64,000 bases of DNA, from NCBI RefSeq assembly GCF_021730395.1, contig NC_069362.1, forward strand, positions 84,398,001 to 84,462,000, given 5' to 3'. The notes beneath the pieces were generated by a model. That model was not told the DNA's origin, did no database searches, and saw only the letters and a list, made by a program, of their open reading frames with translations. Each line of letters opens with the position of its first letter. The first letter of the stretch is position 1. Below are positions 30,634 through 45,600 of the stretch, in pieces. The position numbers were made by a program, and so were the translations under genes. Source of the DNA: Mercenaria mercenaria. Lineage: Eukaryota; Mollusca; Bivalvia; Venerida; Veneridae.

Positions 30634-33600
30634 CTGTAAAATGTTAATTTTGACTTCGTTAAAATTGTCTTCGGTGAGAGGTTTCTGTTTTTCGAACATT
30701 GAGAGGTGAAAATGTCGAATTTAAATGTTAAATGTCGAATTTGAATGTTAATCAAAATTATTTGAACAGTTAACTAGTGAACTCATTAGAGAATCGATTT
30801 ACAATTTTGATTTTTACGTGCAAGTTGGAAACCGGCCCAGGAAGGTCGACATGAGTAGGGTAATGAAGAATCATGTCGGACAAAGTAGAGTACGGGAAAG
30901 TTTCTTAAATTACATGGACGAGAAATTAACATTTTTACAGATTATTGATAAAGCTCATGAGAAACTTGAATATCTATCTATCTATCTATCTATCTATGCT
31001 TGCATTTAGCGTTCTTATTTTAAATGAGAAAAATCACAATGACATGTCACGGCTGAGATATTTTAGCATTTACGTAATACACAATTGGTATTAAAATTTT
31101 GAATCCAATATAATTATGTGCTTATTAGATAAATCCTCAATATCTATGTGAAAATAAATTATTTGTTTTGTCTTAAACAGTAAGTTAACAGTATGTTCTT
31201 TTGTTGTTTAAGTTCATGAATTGCTAATAATTCGTAATTGTATAGAAAACTTGTTTAAGAAAATAAAAAAAGACCGAACTTTTAATTAGTTCACGAGTCA
31301 TCATACACCTATCAAATTTTGTCATTAATTTCAGGATTTGACGAAATAGTTTTTTATCTCCATTCTACATATGCATTGTTTTTAAGTATCTTGGTAGGAC
31401 ATTGTAGTTTGTAAATTACTATACATTCCACATCAATATTTGTACTTGAAATTGTTATGTTGAGCTCACTGAAGGCATTGTTTGAGTTTATTGTCGGTAA
31501 CAAGGGTACCAAACTTTGATCTTAATACATACTGTATATGAAAATTGTAAAGAATAACATTAGGCTGCATCATAACGTAATGATATTTATAAAGAACTAA
31601 CTGTTCTTTGTTTTTTTTTGTCTGAAACGTGATACCAACTTAAATATACAGGAAATACTAATACAATCTATACATAATTTATAATGTATCTATAGCTGTT
31701 TGGGAAAAAATCAAAAGATAGCTTTTTATAATCTTCCTGTAAAGAAACCATTACTCCTGTAAGAGCAATTTGATAATGCTATTTATTTTGCTTTTGCGAT
31801 GTTACTATTGCGTGTCACTTTTATATTAACAATATTTTTTATCAAATGTTAACTTCATACAAACTGTGACTTTTAACAATTTAACAATTAAGGTTTCTGT
31901 TGATTTTATAAATATCGTTTCTGAACTACCAAAATATATGAAATCTAGAAGAACTTACAGCTTCATCAGCCTGTCGCTTGTAAACCCTGATCTTGTTCTG
32001 AAGTTTATCAATCAAGTCTTGCAGACGATCTTGGTTCTTTCTGTCCTCATCAACCTGGAAGGCGAGTTCCTTTAGACGACGGTCAGCCTTGCGCATGTTC
32101 TTTTGGGTTTCAGCGTGGCGGCGTTGCTCATTGTCAAGCTCACTTTCAAGTTCAACAACCTGAAAAAAAGCTTAAACTATAAATGAATATGCAAAGGCTC
32201 TAATTACTTATCACTGATGACTTAAAATGTGTTATATATAGTATTATTTAAACGTGCATGACAGTTTCAAAAACAGTTTTGAAAAACATTTTTATAATAA
32301 AATATCAAAGTCTTGACAAGATTTAAAACATAAGGATAAGAGTAAAGTGTACACGAGGACACACATGAAAATCTCATTTAGGTTAAACTTACCCTTGATT
32401 CGAGCTTGGCAATGAGCCCCTTGCCTCCCTTGAGAGCCTTCGACTCAACTTCGTTAAGGCGTACGGTGTATTCTCTCAACTGAGTTTCAAGGGACCTACG
32501 CATCTTCTCTACTGCTGAAGAGTGATCCTTTTCAGCACGAAGCTCATCAGCCATACGGTTCATGTCAATCACAGCTTTCCTAGCCTGTTCGTCAGAACGT
32601 CTGATTTCTCCGCTCATTTCCTCAAGATCTGCACTCATTGCATTGACATCGGATTCAAGTTTCCTCTTTTGGCTGGAAATACTTTGTAGCTGAGAAGAAA
32701 GCTCATTGACACGATCAGAGGTCTCAACAAGTTCGTTTTCAGCTGCCTTACGAGCTCGTTCAGCGACTTCAACTGCACTGCGCATTTCATTTGCTTCCAT
32801 CTGAACTGATGTTACACGGCGCTCAACAATTGATACAGACTCGATAGCCTCCGAGGTCTTGCGCCTTTCATCGTCAAGAGCAACCTGAAATTCTCTACAT
32901 TGTTCTTGATACCTCTTTGCATTTTTCTCCATATCCGCTCTAACACGGTTAGCAGTGTCAACAGCTGTCTCAAGTTCGTTAATGTCCTTTTCAAGCTTCT
33001 TGCGTACACGGAGAGCTTCATTTTTGCTTCTTGTTTCGGCTTCCAGTGTCGCTTGCACAGATTCAACAGCGCGGACTTGATTGCGTCTGGTTGTAGAAAG
33101 TGAAAAATATAGAATGTACCCAAGCAATATACAGACTGGCTGTTGGTGAATTTAATCAAATGTTATTTCTCTTTGCCATCTGAGTTCAAAGATTAACGAC
33201 AAAACTGATGTAGAAATAGTAAGAAAGTAAGAATAGTAGTTTAAACAAATTGATACTAGCATAATATCTATATGATGCTTTAAATTGTTTCAGAGAAAAT
33301 AAAAACTGTCAACTCTTCATGGCTCTACATATTCCCGCTTAGCTCAATAGAGTGGAGATCTACGATTCCCCAGGCGGGGCGTATGTTCTCCATGGTGATT
33401 TGTTAAAAGATATTGTGTCTGAAATAATCGTCCATGTAGGGAAGTTGGAAGTTACTTGCGAAGAAAAGGTTTTTACTAGTACAGAATCCAGGAACACTGG
33501 TTAGGTTAAAAACCCGCCGTTACATAACTGAAATACTGCTGAAAAACTGCGTTTAACCCAAAAAACCAACCAAGTACTTATCCTTGTGAATGTTAGGTAA

Positions 33601-36600
33601 TACCTTGTATTTTCGAATTCCTCCTCTTTCTCGGCAATACGTCTGTCAATCTCAGATCTGATACTAGCAATCTCGAGTTGAGCACGTGTAACCTTAGCCT
33701 CTTCCTGTTCAAGAGCTCCCTCAGCTTCTTCAAGAGCAGCCTGGAGTTCTTGCTTTTCCAACTCGAGACGGCGCCGGATCTTGTCGTTTTCCTGTACGCT
33801 TCTGCCACCATCAGAAAGCTGTTCAGTTATGTCACGGATTTCGACTATGAATGAAAATATAGATATTTAGTATGTTGCATTTGTGCAAACAGTTTATCTT
33901 ACTTTGTTTAACATATTATAATCATGGTGCAAACATATGCTAATTAATATGAAAAACGAAACATAGTATCAGTGCAACTAACCTGTTAAGTTGTTATTCT
34001 CTCTTCTCAGAGTATCAACAGTAGAAATAAGTTCTTCATATTGTGTCTTTGATCGGTACAGCTCAGTGGAGTAACTTCTGCTTTCCTTTTGTGAATTTTC
34101 AAGTTCAGTTTGGAGGTTGCGAACCTTAATCTGCCAGTCGACGATGGTCTTGTCGAATGATCTGTTTCTCTTCTCAAGTTGTGTAACCAAGGACGAAGCT
34201 CTGTCACTATTTATAACAGCATCCTCAAGTTCCAGCTGGAGTCTAGATTTTGTCTTTTCAAGACCACTAATTCTTGACGTGGCGGCTTCAAGTGAGGCTT
34301 CAGTTTCTTGGAGCTTGCTTGCAAGTTTACGTTTGATCTCTTCAAGTTCCTCAGCACGTGCCATGCCTTCTGTTTCATACTTGACGCGCCATGACTGAGC
34401 TTCAGCGTTAGCTCTGGAGAGTTGTCTCTGGAGGTCAGACTTGGCTTCACTTTCTTCCTCAAGCTGTTCGCGGAGAGCATCCATGTCAGCCATTGCGTTG
34501 CGTAATTCAGCAGACAGTTTCTGGCGGGCCTGTAAGGGAAAATACATATCTAGGAGTAAATCTTAACTGATATCGTATTAGGTTAGTAATGTAAGAAGCA
34601 AAGTATGGCTTGAAGATATTTTATGAAGACATGTTATTAAAAACTTACCCTAGATTCCTCATCCAAAGTACGTTTAGCTTCGTCAAGAAGGGAGACAAGA
34701 TTTGAACGCTCTCGTTGAAGGTGGTTGACCTTGCTCTCAGATTCTTCAAGCTGGCGAGTGAGTTCTGAACTTTCGGTCTGGAGCCTTGCTTTCGTAGACT
34801 GAAGATCTTGGATGTTTCGTGAACTTTCGTCAAGACGAGAGTTAAGTTCGGAGATCTTGGTCTCAACTTGCTTGGACATCTTTTCTGACATACCCTATAA
34901 AAATGATTACTTATTCATTTTCTTAAATTTCACAAAATCCTGTGTATGAAAACCAGTAACTAAAGTAGACTTAAGATTATACGATAGTTTTATAACATCG
35001 TCAAAAAGTAAACTTAAAATGTAAATCAGCAAATCGAAAAGACCAATAATGATAAATAAATAATAAATGAGTAACGTACTCCTTTTTTAGAAGCATTTGC
35101 AAGTTGATCCTGCATGTCAGCAACTTCGTTCTTCAACTGTTGTTTCTCCTTCTCGATTCTGTAAATATGTACAAAATGCAATTTATACATGTACAGCAAA
35201 ATATAAGTAATATTCAGATAGCTAAAAACACAAATATTTTCTTCGTAAATTACAGTGAACGACAATCATTTTTATACGCATGTATATTTATTCAATGACA
35301 AAACATTTTATTTGATTTTATCAGCATAAAAATATCCAACTACGATTGTTTGCCCTCCTTTTTGTGAAAATATAGCATGCTTGATAATCTTAAAGTACAT
35401 ATATTAGTGATATATTAAATGACCTCTGTTTGACTTTGGTAAGCTGGTCGAGTTGGTCAGCCATTTCGTTGCTTGTATCTTGAGCCTTCTTGCGCAGGGA
35501 GGCAATGGTGGATTCGTGCTCAAGAGCGGAGTCCTCGAGCTCACGGCGAAGTTTAAGGAGTTCCTGTTCACGTTTCTTATTGACCTCGATTTGAGCAACA
35601 GTAGCACCACCAGCTTCATCCAGACGCTCACCAAGTTCCTCAAGCTCACGGCTGAGTTCGTTTCTCTGTTTCTCAACCTAAGCAACACATTTAAGGATAA
35701 TTGTCGTTTTTCATCAACTGTGTTATTCACGTTTTTACCTCTTTGCCATAAGGTCAAGTGCATAAATATTAGTGTATAAAGCCTATCTTGTCAAAATTTG
35801 CATATCAACTATTAATATTATATCTGTTTTGAAGCAATCTTCTTTTGCTACAACATGGCATACCAGAACTTAATTTAAACATGTTTTCAGTTTAACAGAA
35901 CACTTAATCAAACCTACAAACTTACGCTTCTTACGTCTAAGATATGCAATATTAAGACATACCTTGGCTCTGTTCTGCCTTTCGGTCTCGAGTTCTTCCT
36001 CGAGTTCTTCAATACGAGCCTGGAGTTCCTTGATCTTTCTCTGAAGCTGGGCAACAACTCCTTGTTCCTCTTCAAGCTTCGCACTTAGGTTCTTGATTTC
36101 ATTCTCCTTCCTGCAAATACAATATTGCACTATTAAATCTTGTGGTGTAGACACTGAATTACTGAACATGACTACTAGTTTATAAAATAATTTATAAAAA
36201 CATTTATTAAGAGTTAAAAAATACCAAAAACTTACTTCTTGATATTGCCTTCAAGATCTGCTTTGACGCCTTCAAGTTCCTCGACCATTTCTTGGGTGGC
36301 CTTAAGGTCCTGTTCAACCTTTCTCTTGACCTTCTCCACATCACCGCGGACCTTCTTCTCACGCTCAAGATTATCTTCAAGCTAACAATTAAAATATTAC
36401 GTTTTTGAATAGAAACCTGGTAAAACCACTACTGTTTACTTATGTATATCTAGTTCTTCCTTTAACCGTAAATGTAAATTTATAAAACAAAATATTTTTT
36501 TCAAACAATAGTTATTCAGTTAATTTGTTTCTATGCTCATCTTACCTCATCAAGAGTAGATTCCAGCTTTTGCTTGAGTTTGTTTAAGTGATTGACTTTG

Positions 36601-39600
36601 TCTTCTTCAGCGGCAAGTGATGCCTGTGTTTTCTTAACAGTTTCTTCCAAATTTTTCTTGTCCTTGTTCAGTTTTCCAATTTGTTCATCTTGTGAAGTCA
36701 TCTCATCCTGGAGAGTTCTGATCTGGTTATCTTTCTGATGTTTCTCTTGTTCAGCTTTCTTTAAAGATCCCTCAAGCTCTTCGATGTTTTCTCTGAGTTT
36801 AGCTGCCTGTGCGGATAATTCGGCCTTAGCAGCTTCAAGAGCTGCAGCAGCCTCCTCCTCATCTAAACATTTCTCCTCGAGCTCCTTAATTTGACTTTCG
36901 TACTCAGCCTTTTGCTGTATAAGGCTTTCGACTTTTTCTTCCATGTCAGCAAGAGTATCAAGCTCTGCAGAGCATTCCAGTTTCAAATCATCCTTTTCTC
37001 TCTGAAGCATAACACATCTTTCTTCCAACTCCTTCTTAACCTTTTCAACCTTGGCAAGCTCCTCCTTTGTTTTAGCAAATTCCTCTTTCATCTGGTTTAC
37101 CTCATCTTCAGCAGCGGCGGCAGTGAGCAGAGGCTTGACTTTGGTGTAAAGTTTCCACCACTGCCAGTTTTTCAAAACCATATATTTCCTGATGTTGTTC
37201 TGGATTTTAGACAATGCAGTTCTGAAAAATAAAGAAAACAAAAAATTACATTTCTTTTGTCAAAACACTCAATCATTGAAAACTTTGATGAATAGAATAA
37301 TCAATCATTCTGCATTTTAGAGTATCTTTTTAGCATAATACATCTCTATAAACTACTTTGTATGGGAACTCACCTCTGATCATGAAGTTTCTTGTACTGC
37401 TTGCGCATGATGTAACCTCTGATATGGGCCTGGAAGAGAGCAACAATCTTCGAGAGACGTTCATCACGCATGTCTTCAAGATTACCCAATACACCTGCCT
37501 TGAAGAAGACCTTAGTGCTGCCGATCTTGTATTCATTAGGGTCCATCTGCAGAGCACTGAGAATTTTGGCTGTTGTCTCTTTGCCATCATGGAAACCTGC
37601 CGGAACAGCATCCGCAGCCAGGATGGAGTATCTGTCACATGAAAATATTTATAGTTATTGTTTGATTTTATTACCATATAGAGGTGTGTGTACTTCCATT
37701 AACGATGACTGATCAAAATTATACGTGTTCAAAACTTTTATCTGTCACATATATTTGAAACGTTTTACAGAATATATTGTCTGATGTATTCGTTATCAAG
37801 CTCTTACCGGAAATCTTTAGTGAGTAGATCCTAGAATTCTGGAATTGCCACTACATAAATATATAATTTTAATATCTTGAAATCATTTCCAGAGTTGTTG
37901 TGCTTTGACACGGTCTACTGTGAATTTAACAAGTTATTTTACAATTCTTACCTTTGTTTAAATTCAGAGTAGATGATTCTGCTGGGGAAGCCCTTTCTAC
38001 AGATACGAATACCTTCAAGTACACCGTTACATTGGAGCTGGTTGAGGACGAGGCTGGCATCGATCATGCCTGGAGTCTTCAACTCGTTGGGAATGATGCA
38101 ACGTACAAAGTGAGGATGGGTGGTGTACAAGTTCTTCATCAGCTTGTTCAAGGATTCCTGCAGGCAGGTAATTGGAACAATTGTTAGACACATCACTTCA
38201 AACTCTACATAATTAATGATTATATAAATAGAATATGAAGATAGATATATCTATTTTATCAGATTATATATATATTAAATCCCCTTGTCTGTTCTTTCTA
38301 TTATTCAACTGGCACAACGTTCAAAAGATTTAAATACCTAAGTTTTTACGAATTATGTCGAATTTAGTTCAGATACAAGATTGTTTATGCAACGGTCCTA
38401 ATGCTGAAAAGATATTTTCTAAGATTTATTTCCTTGAATACAGGTGCCTTTCAATAACTTTATATATGTTTATTTGTTGTGAAAGTCTTTGAAAAAGTAT
38501 TTACCACCCCCATGCCTAATGGTGTATTTAGATGAAACTATCTAAAATGGTTGAAAACTGTTGCCTAATGGTGTATTTAGATGAAGCTATCTAAAATGGT
38601 TGAAAACGCTTTTAAGGTCCTTGAATACTAGAATCTAGAAGAATAGTTGAATATGTTATTCATCTAGAAAGATTTTCGAAATAAATCATTTTATGTAACT
38701 ATCTTTAAAGCGACTGGCCTCCAGATCGTTCGACAACAAAAACTATATTTTTTTAGATATCTTGAAACAAATGCTATATTTCTTAAGAAGGCTTTAAAAC
38801 TTAATTGCTGACAAACTTTATGTTACGGAAACATGAGAATTTGCTGTTTTTACTACTTTTTACGATGAAAATCGAAAAGCGTTTGTCACGCTTTTACTCC
38901 AGGTAAACTGTCTCGATTATAAATATCTATATTTTGAAGTCATTATTCACTACTTCAGCTATAGCGCTATTAGTTAGGACGAAGGGAAAATGTCTTTATT
39001 GCCGTGGCGGTCCGGGGTTCGATTCCCGACGCGGTCATCTGTTTTTCTTGATTTGCATTTTTAAAAATATTTTAGAAACAAAAATTCATATTCTAATGTT
39101 CATAAGATGACAAAACTTCAATTTGAAAGAAAGATTATTTTTTAGCCAAATCTGGAGGTCAGTGCCTTTAATTTCAAAATTGTATAAATATAAAAACTAC
39201 AGAATATATCCAAATTCCATAGAAGATAAACATGAATTGTTGCTTAGTTCAAAATTAATTGCAGGTGTAAAAGAGAATGTAGTGCAATTACGAACAAACT
39301 TCTCTGACATTTTCTAACCTGCTATTTTAGGTGGCCGGTGAAATAGCCAAATTTTAGCTGTTTTCAGATGATCCACAATTCTATTATATTAATTATGCGT
39401 CATAAGTTTGCGTATTTGTCGAAACTTATTGTCAAACATAGCGAAGGATTCAACGAAACATTGAAGCTCAGTTTGTATTTGGTATTATCATAGCTGAAGT
39501 TGTAATTGCAACATAAAAGCATTTTAAGGATAGCTCTTTTGTTCGATAACAGAAAAAAGTGTAGTTTCTGAAATTTTGTTTTCTTTTAAATATATGTTCA

Positions 39601-42600
39601 TACTATTTCTTAGACAGATCATAAATTTGGCTTTGATATGTCAAATATTGTCATTTAAACTTTGCATTCTTGGTCACTAAATTATAATTATAAGCGTCTT
39701 TTACAAGATTCTTAATTTGTTCTTGTCAAATTATTTTGTCTGAGTTACTGTTGAAATAAACTTATGAGTGAAAAATTTGTAATTAATATTTACCCTGTGG
39801 ACAGATGAAATGGTCTGGAAAGCAGTAGACTTTCCCTTCTTCTTGCCACCGCCGCCACCCTCTGGAGCTGTAATGTAACAGTTCTGTTTTTTCAATTGAT
39901 TTATGATACATATCGCTTATAATAATGTAAGTATGAGTACCTACAATGAAAGACATGTCCAGATTTTCTAAAATATTCAAAATAATGAAATGTATATGAT
40001 AGTACTCATGTGCTTCTCGTATGTACTTAACATGAAGATTTCGAATATATATTCATATGTATTTTTACAAGGTGCTGTTACTTTTAAACTATGATTCTGA
40101 CCTGGTGGTAGTTTGAAGAATTCAGCCACGAGCGGCTCCTTTGACTGCGAGAGGATGCCGACCACAGTCTCGTTCAAGGGATCCTTATTTTTGTCCAACC
40201 AAGATGTAATGTTGTAAGGCACCTGAAATGTGAACATATTAATCATTATTTCCGCAATGTTCTAAAATGAACATCATACAACATCAAGAAAAATGATTTT
40301 ATATTAATATAAAGCTAACGTTACAACAAAGTCGGTTGCATATCTTGAAAATAGAGAAAACAAGACAGATTTGTAAAACAATTCCTTTTCATTCCATAGA
40401 GAATAATATGCTATTTGTTTAATACAAACCATCCTCTAAGAAAAAACAATCACTTACGCGATATTTATCTATCAAACCAGTAAAACTTACAGCTCCGGCG
40501 TAATGGTGCAATTCAAAGTGAGCGTTGCCACCTCCCTTTCTGCTCTTGACGACTTTGCCGAAGGCCTTTGACTTTCCAAGATGGTTAGTCATCAGTTTGT
40601 CTTCAAATGTCTTATCTGAAGCCTTGGGGAACATGCATTCTTCTTCCAGGATGGACAAGATACCCATGGGCTGAAAAAAGGCTAATGCGTACTTACAAAG
40701 GTAAGGTAAATACATCAAATCGTGTTCAGTGTGCATGATACACTTTAAGTAAAGAGGAGGATTTTAAACAGATAACTGAAGATCTTAGTTCACCTTCATT
40801 TCTTTAACTTGAGTTGATACTACAATAATAAGAAAGTAAAAAAGAAAAAATACTGTAGCATTTTGTAATTGGTCTATCACCTTTTCGATCAGTTCAATGC
40901 AGGCTTGCAAGTCCATACCAAAGTCGATGAACTCCCACTGGATACCTTCCTTCTTGTATTCTTCCTGTTCCAGTACGAACATGTGGTGGTTGAAGAACTG
41001 CTGGAGTCTCTCATTGGTGTAGTTGATACACAATTGCTCAAAACTGTTGAACTGTAATAAACAATATTAACTTATTTCATATTACGATTATATATTTATA
41101 AACGAACCATTCTACATCTTTATCACTTCTTTAACTACGTACATTTTACGTACGAACTAAAACGATATTGTAATTACAAAACACTACAGCTGTACATTAT
41201 TTGTATTTGAAACTCTTATACTATATGTGATATTTAATCATATATAATCTTAATTTGATATGTTTAAAATAGGCAAGTGAAATAACAGGCTTTGTTTACT
41301 TACGTCAAAAATTTCGAAACCGGCGATGTCCAACACACCAATGTAGTAATTTCTCTTTTGCTTAGTATCAAGGGTCTGGTTAACTCTTTTGACGAGCCAG
41401 TCGAACATACGGGCATAGGTGGACTTAGCGATAGCACCGACTGAGTTGACAACTTGCTCCTTGTTACGTCCCTGGGTGACGAACTCGGTACCGACCTTGA
41501 TCTTTGGTTTCAACAACCCCTTGATGAAGTCACCGCAGTTAATACCCATAAGTAAGGCAACCTTCTCGGCCTCTGTAAAAATAAGAATAACGTTGTATAC
41601 TTTATGTATTTTACTATGATATTAGCAAATATATATACTATAGAATACTTGACCATAACAAAATATATTATTGAGGAAAAATAAGATTATTATTTGAATT
41701 TCAAAATAAATTGTAAAATAGAACAAGTGGGAACTTCAAAGGTCGCTCAACACGACAAAAACGAAAATGTTGCAGGCTCGGTTTGATTGAGCCTGTTCAT
41801 GGACGGTAGTGGAAATGCATGCTACCGTCCACGCCCTCTAGCCCCGGGTTGTAGTTTTGTCTTGAAAACTTTGCCAAAAATATATGACAAATATCATGAG
41901 AGTTCCTACCAGCTGTGCCGTCACACTCGGCCTGTTCCTCTCTGGGTGCTTGTTTGAATTTCATCTCACCAAAGTGGACGATGGCGGCAGTGATCTTGAA
42001 CAAGCTGTTCTTCTCATCAGTGGTGAAGCCCAAAACATCGTAAGCTTCCTAAAATATTAGGAAGATGCTTTACTCGGTTTCAAAACAGTCAGAAATAATG
42101 TATGCATAAAGAGCAATAAGATACAGCCATAGCTTACAAGTAGACATATAGCTAAATATACACGACGAGACATATAATCAACATTTACAAAATGCCGCCG
42201 GAAATGCAGTTCAAATTGCCACTTTGCATTTTACAGAACAACTTGAAAATCAGTACGATTTATTATTTAGAAAAGCATGGATTCAGCATGTCACTTTTGT
42301 TTCAGAGATTGTAATGCCATATTCCTTATACAAATAATGCGCAAAAGGTCTGAAAGGAAAAGTTATTTCAAATATAAACTTACATCTGTGGCTTTCATTT
42401 CAACGTTGTCATCAATACCGTCCACGGTGAGCACACCCTGGTTGATGTATGAATAGAGACCTGGGTCAGGGCTCATCAGACACATCTCTGAAACACATAA
42501 AGTTAATGCATACATGCATTGAATTTCATTATGTGACTTTAAGCTGTAACTTTACGTTTTTATTTAGTTTACTTCATCTTCGACTCACCGGAAAAGGAAT

Positions 42601-45600
42601 TATTGAAATGGCGATGTGGTAAGTACGTTCCGACTCCACGGACTGTTATGCTGCTCTAGTTTTATTGACTTAAAATCTACATTTTCACTTTTAAGTGAGA
42701 CCATTGCCATCCACTCAGTCAAGATTTTAAAAATGTCAGTTGTGTAATTTAAGTTTATTAAGTTTACAGATGATTTCTTAGAACATTTTAAATTTAGGAT
42801 AAACTCACCGTGGTACTTGGGGTAGACAGGTGTTAGCATCTGGTAGAAGATGTGGTAGTTTCTCTCAGCAGACTGTTGGTATGTTACACGAGACTTTTCC
42901 AGCAGGTCTGAATATTACACAAATGAAGGAGAGATTAACCCAGACTTTAGGATCTCTCGTCTATCGTTTAAGTGCTTACATTTATATATATATGAGCCTC
43001 ACCATGAGAAAACCAACATAAATTTGCGACCAGCATGGATCCAGACCAGGCTGCGCATCCGCGCAGTCTGGTCAGGATCCATGCTGTTCGCTAACGGTTT
43101 CCCTAATTTCAATAGGCTTTGAAAGCGAACAGCATGGATCCTGACCAGACTGCGCGGATGCGCAGGCTGGTCTGGATCCATGCTGGTCGCAAATGCTGGT
43201 CGCAAATGCACTATGTTGGTTTTCTCGTGGCGCGGCTCTTATATTTGAATAAGCGTTGTAGTACTAAAATAATTCGGAAATGGATCAGAAAACAAATTGC
43301 AATGAAGAACGGAGAAAAAACCGTAACGACAGAAACGATTCCAAGACTTTCTTGTATTTTGCCACTTATATAAAACTTATAATAAACATATACAAACTTA
43401 CATGTCTCAATGTCACATCCAGCGATCTTTCCAGTGGGACCAAAGTGGATACGGATGAATTTACCCTGACAATGGTATGTAATGTTTGATAAATAATATT
43501 TCTGCAATACACATTCATTTTCTACTATAAGAAACATATGTTTCCTTTTTGTCTACCGTATATGTCTTATATGTAAACAATATATTAAATATGGTAGCAC
43601 AATGAGTAGGTTGAAATGACAATAATATCGTTTGTCATCAACAAAGTATGTTAGATAAAGTATACAACTGCATGTACTTGCGTGTCTCATTGGAGTAATA
43701 TACTACTAAGTTGTCTTTTGTTCAACACATGAAGAGATATTTAAGGAAACATGTTATGATGCTAGACATATTCAATATCATGTTAAGCAGTTAGAGTTCA
43801 TTCCCGTTAATTAACATTTCAGATACAAACGTTGTCTCATGTAAACTTGAAAAGATAGTTTTTCTTTTTTGCCGAAACGGGTAGTTTTGTAATGTAAACA
43901 TACGACTGAGTGTACATGGCACATATATTTCATGCAATCGAGCCCTAATTAGAGATTTAGGCGGATGACTCGTATTGAAGCATAAGCTATATATTGATGT
44001 GTAATGCGAAGGGATATATGTTTTTGAAATGTAGACACAATCTTACAAATAAACAAATGACAGTCATTGATCAAATTCAAGTATCTTAAAACATGTATTA
44101 AAATCAGGCTTCATGGTAAAGAAAAATGATCTGGATAAAAATATTATACAAGTATTGTATGAAAGGACTTTGAAATTTACAAAGGCGGAGTCACATAACT
44201 ATTTTAATACTTACGAATCTGGAGGAGTTGTTGTTACGGGTTGTCTTGGCGTTACCGTAAGCCTCAAGTACTGGGTTAGCCTGTACAATCTGGTCCTCAA
44301 GGGTACCCTGTAATCAAGACAGAATACATATGTGTAAAGTAAAAAGTAATGACATTAATATGTTGACATGGAAAATGGTTATAATTTGTATAATGTGGCA
44401 TATTAGCCATTGACACATTACTGTGGAGGTCACGCAATGTGGTATTACTGTACTGAGTGTGCGTATTCGCAGTGCCCCTCATTAAACCAGTCATACCATG
44501 ATTAGCCCGCACAGTTGGAATAAATAACAAGGCAGTCTGAAAGACAGCTAAATCCCCCGCCACTGCTATGGATAGTGAAAGGGTAAACCTTTGACCTTAA
44601 GCTGTGACCTTGACCTTGAACTGTCATGGCTGACTCATGAATTCTGCACAATGTTTTGATGAGGTGATCATTTGACCCAAGTTTCATGAAAATCCTTCAA
44701 GGGGTTTAGGAGATACAGAGCTCAAACCTTTGACCTTGAGTTGTGACCTTGACCTTGAGTTGACATGGCTGACTCATGAGTTCTTGATTAGGTGATCATT
44801 TGACTCAAGTTTGATGAAAATCATTCAAGGGGTTTAGGAGATTGAGTGGACACAAAATGGAAGGCTCAATCCTTTCACCCTAAGTTGTGACCTTGACCTT
44901 GAGCCGGCATGGCTGACTCATAAGTTCTGCACATTGTTTTGATGAGGTGATCATTACTCAAGTTTTATAAAATTCCTTCAAGGGGTTTAGGAGATATAGT
45001 ACGGACACGAAATGGAAGGCTAAAACCTTTGACCTTGAGTTATGACCTTGACCTTGAGCCGGCATGGCTGACTCATGAGTTCTGCACATCGCCTTGATGA
45101 GGTGATCTTTTGACTCAATTTTCATATGAATCCGTCAAGGGAATTAGGACATACAGAGCAAACACAAAATGGAAGGCTCAAACCTTTGACCCTCAGTTGT
45201 GACCTTGACCTTGAACCAGCATGCCTGATTCAGCAGTTTACATATCGCCTTGATGAGGTGATCATTTGACTCAAGTTTGATGAAAATCCTTCAAGGGGTG
45301 TGGGAGATATAGAGCGGACACAAAATGGAAGGCTCAAACCTTTCACCCTAAGTTGTGACCTTGACCTTGAGCTGGCATGGCTAACCCATAGGTTCTGCAC
45401 ATCGTCTTGATGAGGTGATCATTTGACCCAAGTTTTATAAAGTTCCTTCAAGGGGTTTAGGAGATATAGAGAGGACACAAAATGGAAGGCTCAAACCTTT
45501 CACCCTAAGTTGTGACCTTGACCTTGAGTCAAGGTTCTGCACATCGACTTGATGAGGTGGTCATTTGACCCAAGTTTCATAAAAATCCTTCAAGGGGTTT

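Larger units (their letters stand above)
36546..39867 (-). other. Mhc-B loop 2, SH helix, converter and lever (c15-c18)
   Basis: c15 encodes loop 2 with five glycines and KKKGKST. c16 carries [20 protein letters not shown] and then [20 protein letters not shown], with both thiol cysteines. c17-c18 hold the two IQ segments ([16 protein letters not shown]-like and [18 protein letters not shown]) and the head-rod proline in KVKPLL. Nothing required for light chain binding is missing. Confidence 0.85.

Noticed and set aside
39009-39026. tRNA gene suggested by a near-perfect B box
   Set aside because: No foldable cloverleaf and no proper A box at tRNA spacing; it is part of a repeat element.
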